From: CAVXSP01 sp963724645
Lineage (GTDB): Bacteria; Acidobacteriota; Vicinamibacteria; Vicinamibacterales; SCN-69-37
NCBI GenBank assembly: GCA_963724645.1
Contig: CAVRVJ010000003.1
Location: 310,001-374,000, forward strand
Reading direction: 5' to 3'
DNA length: 64,000 nucleotides
Shown here: piece after piece, positions 61,636 through 64,000 of the stretch
Position numbering within the stretch: the first letter of the stretch is position 1
Layout: the number at the start of each line of letters is the position of its first letter
Program-made: the position numbers and the translations under genes
The notes under the pieces: generated by a model
Database searches by the model: none
Seen by the model: only the letters and a program-made list of their open reading frames with translations
Told to the model about the DNA's origin: nothing

Positions 61636-62279
61636 CGCCGATCGACCGTGGTGTCGGCACTCGTCGTGGCCGTCGCGGCCAGCGCGGGAATCGTCTGGGC
61701 ATCGAACGCCCCCCTGACGCCGCACGCGGACGTCCGGCGCCGTGCTTCGTCTGTCCTGGCGGGCCCGAGCCGAGCGGATCGAAAACTGCCGGCCACAGAG
61801 CGAGGAAGCCCTCGAGAAACTGCCGGCTCACATGCGCCAGGCGCTAATCTGCGACGGGATCACGGCGTCGTACCGCCTGGAGGTCCGCCGGGCCGGCGTC
61901 GTCGTTGCCGATCAGATCGTGCGCGGGGGCGGACTGCGCCACGACCGCCCACTGTACGTGTTTCGCGAGATTCCGATGCCGGCCGGCGACGCGTCCATCG
62001 CTGTCCGGTTCAGCAGGGTGGACGACCAGACGGCCGGCAACGGCAATCAACAAGACCTGCGTGCGCCTTCAGACGGCGGCGCGAGCGCGGCCGAGGGCCA
62101 CTGACGCGATGAGCGCGGAGAGCCGGCGTCGAGAAGACGAGAATCGCCGGCGGCAGCTCGCCGAAACCGTGCCGGCGGCGTTGTCACTCGAGGGTCAGTT
62201 TCATTTCACGCCGCGAGAAGTCGTTTTGGTGACCTACGACCCGGAACGCCGGGAGCTGCGCTCGGTGCGGAAGCCATAG
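61632..62279 (+). CDS. Unknown single-helix membrane-anchored protein (frameshifted)
   Basis: ATG 61632 overlaps the previous stop. Within fifteen bases the frame shifts to a signal anchor VVSALVVAVAASAGIVWASN. Next to come are LRLSWRARAERIENCRPQSEE, MRQALICDGITASYRLEVRR and YVFREIPMPAGDASIAVRFSR; after a further change near 62050, SLEGQFHFTPREVVLVTYDPERRELR ends it. Two Cys lie in the exported part. No family recognised. By coupling it probably serves the cytochrome b fusion. Confidence 0.45.
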
Positions 62280-62337
62280 GGGAAGCGCCAAACCTTCGGT
62301 CGGAGGTCCGGTTTATCCCGGCGCACACCACGGGCTG

Positions 62338-63315
62338 CTAGGCCGGCAGCCGAAGCACTGCGCGCAAGCCGCCGAGCGCGGAGGCCTCGAGCGCGATCGC
62401 GCCTCGGTAGGCTCGCGCGAGGTCGTCCACGATCGCGAGGCCCCACCCGGACCCCGGCGCGGTTTCGTCGGCGCGGACGCCGCGCGACAGCACGGCCTGT
62501 CTGAGGTCCTCCGCGAGGCCGGGCCCGTCATCGTCAACGCAAATATGTACGTCGGTGCCGGCGCGCTCAGCCGACAGACGCACGTGCCGGGCGGCCCATT
62601 TGCACGCGTTGTCGAGGAGATTGCCGAGCATCTCTTCCAGGTCCGCGACGTCGACGCGAACTACGAGGTCGTCGTCGATCCGCGCGTCGAATTCGAGATC
62701 GCGAATGGCGTACACGCGCCGCATCGTCCGCAGGAGCGCGTCGACCGCGGGCGCAACGGAACACGGCGCGCAGACGGTCGCGCCGGATGCCGAGACGCGG
62801 GCCTGGGCCAGATGGGAGTCGACCTGGCGGCGCATCTTCGCGACCTGCTGGTTGATGACGTCGGCGAGGTCCCGTTGTCCGGCCGCCGCGGCGCGCTCCG
62901 CTTCCTGGGCGAGCACGGTCAGCGGCGTCTTCAAACCGTGCGCGAGATCCCCGGCCCGCGCGACCGCGCGGGCAATCCGGCGTTCGCGATCCTCGAGCAG
63001 CGTGTTCAGATCGTCGACGAGAGGCTGAACCTCCGTTGGATAGGTCCCATCGATGCGTTTGTCGCGGCCGTCGCGCACCGCCGTCAGTCGCGCGCGGAGC
63101 GCATCGAACGGCGAGAGTCCGCGTCGAAGCTGTGAGAGGCCCACCACCATGACGACGACAGCAAAGATGGTCAGGAGGGAGTTGTGGAGGATTGGCGCCC
63201 AGGACGGATGCAAGTGGTAGGCGGCGAGGCTGATGAGCGTCGCGACCAGGAGCACGCCGAGGGCCCACAGCAGCGACCCGACGAGCAGCCGGGCCCGCAG
63301 CGATCGGAGCGCCAC
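62338..63315 (-). CDS. Sensor histidine kinase, PhoQ-like
   Basis: 325 residues from GTG 63315. Two membrane helices (LLVGSLLWALGVLLVATLI and LLTIFAVVVMVVGLSQL) enclose only about 12 extracytoplasmic residues. HAMP-like linker RRGLSPFDALRARL, HisKA GDLAHGLKTPLTVLA, and ATPase boxes LLDNACKWA, VDDDGPG and GSGWGLAIV. The short loop suggests membrane or intracellular sensing. The start overlaps the regulator stop by one base. Confidence 0.9.
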   Translation of the reverse strand: MALRSLRARLLVGSLLWALGVLLVATLISLAAYHLHPSWAPILHNSLLTIFAVVVMVVGLSQLRRGLSPFDALRARLTAVRDGRDKRIDGTYPTEVQPLVDDLNTLLEDRERRIARAVARAGDLAHGLKTPLTVLAQEAERAAAAGQRDLADVINQQVAKMRRQVDSHLAQARVSASGATVCAPCSVAPAVDALLRTMRRVYAIRDLEFDARIDDDLVVRVDVADLEEMLGNLLDNACKWAARHVRLSAERAGTDVHICVDDDGPGLAEDLRQAVLSRGVRADETAPGSGWGLAIVDDLARAYRGAIALEASALGGLRAVLRLPA

Positions 63316-63977
63316 TACGCGTCTCCTCGCATCAGGTAGCCGAGCCCCCGGACGGTTTCGATGGCACTGCTGCCGACCTTCCGCCGCAGGCGCGCGACAA
63401 AAACCTCGACCGTATTGGAATCCCGGTCGGCATCCTGCGCGTAGATGTGCTCGGTCAGCTCCGCCTGCGAGACGACGCGGCCGCGGTGGTGCATCAGATA
63501 TGACAGGACGCGATACTCCTGCGCGGTCAGTTTGATCGGCGCGCCGTCGACCGACACCGCCGCACCTCGCGGATCGAGGACGATCGGCCCGCAGCGGAGC
63601 GCCGCCGCCGCATGGCCGGTCGAGCGGCGAATGAGCGCGCGCACCCGCGCGAGCAATTCTTCCATCCGGAAGGGCTTCGCCAGGTAGTCGTCGGCTCCCA
63701 TGTCGATGCCCTGCACCTTGTCGTGCCAGCTGCTGCGCGCCGTCAGGACGAGGACGGGCGTGGCGATCCTGGCGTCTCGCCAGCGACGCACCAGGGTCAG
63801 GCCGTCGATGCGCGGCAGGCCGAGGTCCAGCACGATCGCGTCATAGCGCTCGACCTGGGCGAGCTCGTCACCGCGCAACCCGTCCTCCGCGGCGTCGACT
63901 ACGTATCCCGCGCCGGTGAGCGAGGCGGACAGCAGACGGCTGAGGTGCGGCTCGTCTTCGACGATCAGGATGCGCAC
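63315..63977 (-). CDS. OmpR/PhoP-family response regulator
   Basis: 220 residues. Receiver with MRILIVEDEPHLSRLL, phosphoacceptor in IVLDLGLPRIDGL, and YLAKPF; winged-helix DNA-binding domain with LTAQEYRVLSYLMHH and SNTVEVFVARLRRKVG and RGLGYLM. It is phosphorylated by the kinase downstream in the same transcript. Its 5' end is 23 bases from the edge of the window, so the promoter is outside. Confidence 0.93.
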   Translation of the reverse strand: MRILIVEDEPHLSRLLSASLTGAGYVVDAAEDGLRGDELAQVERYDAIVLDLGLPRIDGLTLVRRWRDARIATPVLVLTARSSWHDKVQGIDMGADDYLAKPFRMEELLARVRALIRRSTGHAAAALRCGPIVLDPRGAAVSVDGAPIKLTAQEYRVLSYLMHHRGRVVSQAELTEHIYAQDADRDSNTVEVFVARLRRKVGSSAIETVRGLGYLMRGDA

Positions 63978-64000
63978 GGCCTCCTCACTGAGCGCCAGAG

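Overview
The window is GC-rich bacterial chromosome that most resembles an acidobacterium, probably of the Vicinamibacteria type (inferred, not searched). Signs include two consecutive VWFA-related proteins of the acidobacterial kind, a remnant of a duplicated-orphan (ADOP/MacB-like) permease, a Pkn-type kinase with a C-terminal TolB-like propeller, Tat-exported TIM-barrel proteins and a very large multi-HAMP hybrid kinase. No rRNA, tRNA, CRISPR array or prophage was seen.

Reading caution: more than 20 genes that are otherwise complete change frame one or more times by single bases, often in short G or C runs. The protein remains conserved on both sides of each shift. This looks like consensus indels of an imperfectly polished assembly, so I annotate these as single genes and state where the frame changes. 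Only the kinase with the inserted element, the ADOP remnant and a receiver-domain fragment look truly decayed.

Layout. 0-8.6 kb: envelope genes (GT4 glycosyltransferase, SDR epimerase, large membrane glycosyltransferase, yqeY, murJ lipid II flippase, rhomboid, second membrane glycosyltransferase). 8.6-14 kb: cupin-lemA-htpX on the minus strand, divergent from a fused alpha/beta 2-oxoacid dehydrogenase E1, then a secreted propeller protein. 14.4-22.3 kb: two overlapping hybrid histidine kinases, the first with eleven tandem 92-residue HAMP units. 22.3-25.4 kb: acyl-CoA ligase and a cytochrome c/PQQ-type dehydrogenase. 25.7-31.4 kb: typA and three membrane glycosyltransferases. 31.5-35.9 kb: a secreted protein, an EamA transporter and atpZ-atpI-atpB-atpE, with palindromic repeats in nearly every gap. 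36-46 kb: VWFA pair, cobA-hemD fusion, an NAD(P) dehydrogenase, transketolase, PlsC-like acyltransferase, M20 peptidase. 46-52.6 kb: SDR, DoxX, K+ channel, two exported TIM-barrel paralogues, small proteins, glyoxalase-like protein. 52.7-56.5 kb: Ser/Thr kinase split by an IS110-family element inside its glycine loop and further hit by an in-frame stop. 56.5-62.3 kb: a B-type cytochrome oxidase operon (small subunit, coxB, coxA, SCO) divergent from a cytochrome b-ferredoxin-MvhD fusion gene. 62.3-64 kb: a PhoP/PhoQ-like two-component pair.

Most notable: the dispersed palindromic repeat family, the poly-HAMP kinase, the cytochrome b/ferredoxin/MvhD fusion facing the oxidase operon, the IS110 insertion, and a recurring TANNNT box 6-8 bases before start codons that suggests leaderless transcripts.
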